Below are positions 14,469 to 15,102 of a stretch of DNA of 15,102 nucleotides, in pieces. Origin of the DNA: Burkholderiales bacterium (lineage in GTDB: Bacteria > Pseudomonadota > Gammaproteobacteria > Burkholderiales > Nitrosomonadaceae). The position numbers and the translations under genes are program-made. The stretch spans positions 1-15,102 of the forward strand of contig JACKLU010000026.1 in assembly GCA_024235735.1 (NCBI GenBank), given 5' to 3'. Under the pieces are notes generated by a model. That model did no database searches. It was not told the DNA's origin and saw nothing but the letters and a program-made list of their open reading frames with translations. How positions within the stretch are numbered: position 1 is the stretch's first letter; each line of letters starts with the position of its first letter.

Positions 14469-15056
14469 ATGACTGAATATCATGCATTACCCGCGCAACA
14501 CTTATCCGGCGCCATTCGTGTCTTTAAATCCCCTCCCGCAAAACGTGTCACGCTGAAATCTCCCGCGATCGATATCATGACGGATCTGCGGCACAGCCAT
14601 GTCGCAACCATTACGCCACAAACCAGCATTGATCATGCAAATATATACATGAAACTGCGGGGCGTTCGTTCCCTTTTTGTTCTCAATGCGGATCACACTT
14701 TACAGGGCGTTATCACTGCAACAGATATTCTGGGCGAAAAACCGATGCGATTTAATCAGGAGCGACAACTGAAGCACAGTGAAATCATGGTGGCAGACAT
14801 CATGACGCCAACCAGCAGTCTTGAAGCGATAGCGATTGACGAAGTCCGTCGCGCCTGTGTCGGCCACATTATCGCCAGTCTATGCGACGCAGGACGTCAG
14901 CACACGTTGGTCTTGGACGAAGATGCCGATGGCCTGCCGCTGATATGCGGTATTTTTTCCCTGACGCAAATCGAGAAGCAGCTGGGGCACGTGATTCCAC
15001 TGACCGAAGTAGCAAAAACATTCGCCGAAATTGAAGCGACCGTCGTCGCGAGTTGA
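14469..15056 (+). CDS. Two-CBS-domain protein, probable nucleotide-sensing regulator
   Basis: The start is set by the strong ribosome binding site (195 residues). A 34-residue N-terminal extension precedes CBS motif 1 (about 35-91; IDIMTDLRHSHVATITPQTSIDHANIYM, RGVRSLFVLNADHTLQGVITATDIL) and CBS motif 2 (about 107-173; MVADIMTPTSSLEAI, HTLVLDEDADGLPLICGIFSLTQIEKQLG). There is no attached enzyme, channel or DNA-binding domain and no signal peptide, so it is a stand-alone cytoplasmic CBS pair. Such proteins often bind adenine nucleotides and modulate a partner; the partner here is unknown. It has its own promoter and an upstream FNR/CRP-type box, suggesting control by oxygen, nitric oxide or redox state (inference). 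Confidence 0.88.
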   Translation: MTEYHALPAQHLSGAIRVFKSPPAKRVTLKSPAIDIMTDLRHSHVATITPQTSIDHANIYMKLRGVRSLFVLNADHTLQGVITATDILGEKPMRFNQERQLKHSEIMVADIMTPTSSLEAIAIDEVRRACVGHIIASLCDAGRQHTLVLDEDADGLPLICGIFSLTQIEKQLGHVIPLTEVAKTFAEIEATVVAS

Positions 15057-15102
15057 TGAATTATCTGTTCTGCTCCTCGAACGGTCCGAAGCAGCAGCTC
15101 TC

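Noticed and set aside
15057..15102. Possible gene start or terminator at the right edge
   Set aside because: Only 46 bases remain; CTGCT/AGCAG can pair weakly, but nothing can be supported.

Overview
The window looks like ordinary chromosomal DNA of a betaproteobacterium, most likely in or near Nitrosomonadaceae. This rests on family resemblance of SecA, DciA, the RNase II-like protein and the AroE block, and on the petABC-sspAB gene order; no search could be run. I see no phage, transposon, CRISPR array or toxin-antitoxin module. All long reading frames appear intact.

Left part, minus strand (1-4171): read in the direction of transcription, a long leader precedes petA-petB-petC (Rieske protein, cytochrome b and cytochrome c1 of the bc1 complex), then sspA-sspB, then a tRNA-Thr(TGT) cut by the window edge. 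The genes are tightly packed (TAA/ATG abutment at petA-petB, ATGA overlaps at petB-petC and sspA-sspB), so this reads as one transcription unit pairing respiration with stringent-starvation and ClpXP-adaptor functions. The 423-base gap between secA and petA holds a strong extended -10 promoter with a GC-rich discriminator, a 13-bp perfect hairpin and a possible 29-codon tryptophan-rich small ORF.

Middle (4172-8526): secA and an M23 (LytM) membrane-anchored peptidase lie on the minus strand. An intrinsic-terminator-like hairpin sits only 27 nt before the secA start codon. The helicase-loader gene dciA diverges from the peptidase gene across 25 bp.

Right part (8604-15102): a large TPR lipoprotein gene (minus) diverges from a plus-strand series of an RNase II-family exoribonuclease, a TonB-family protein that has no ATG start, and shikimate dehydrogenase aroE. 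A two-CBS-domain protein follows, preceded by a perfect FNR/CRP-family-type box and a good sigma70 promoter.

The genes are mostly well-known housekeeping functions. The less explained content is regulatory: the petA leader, the terminator in front of secA, and the FNR-like box before the CBS gene. I did not find convincing evidence of a wholly new system.
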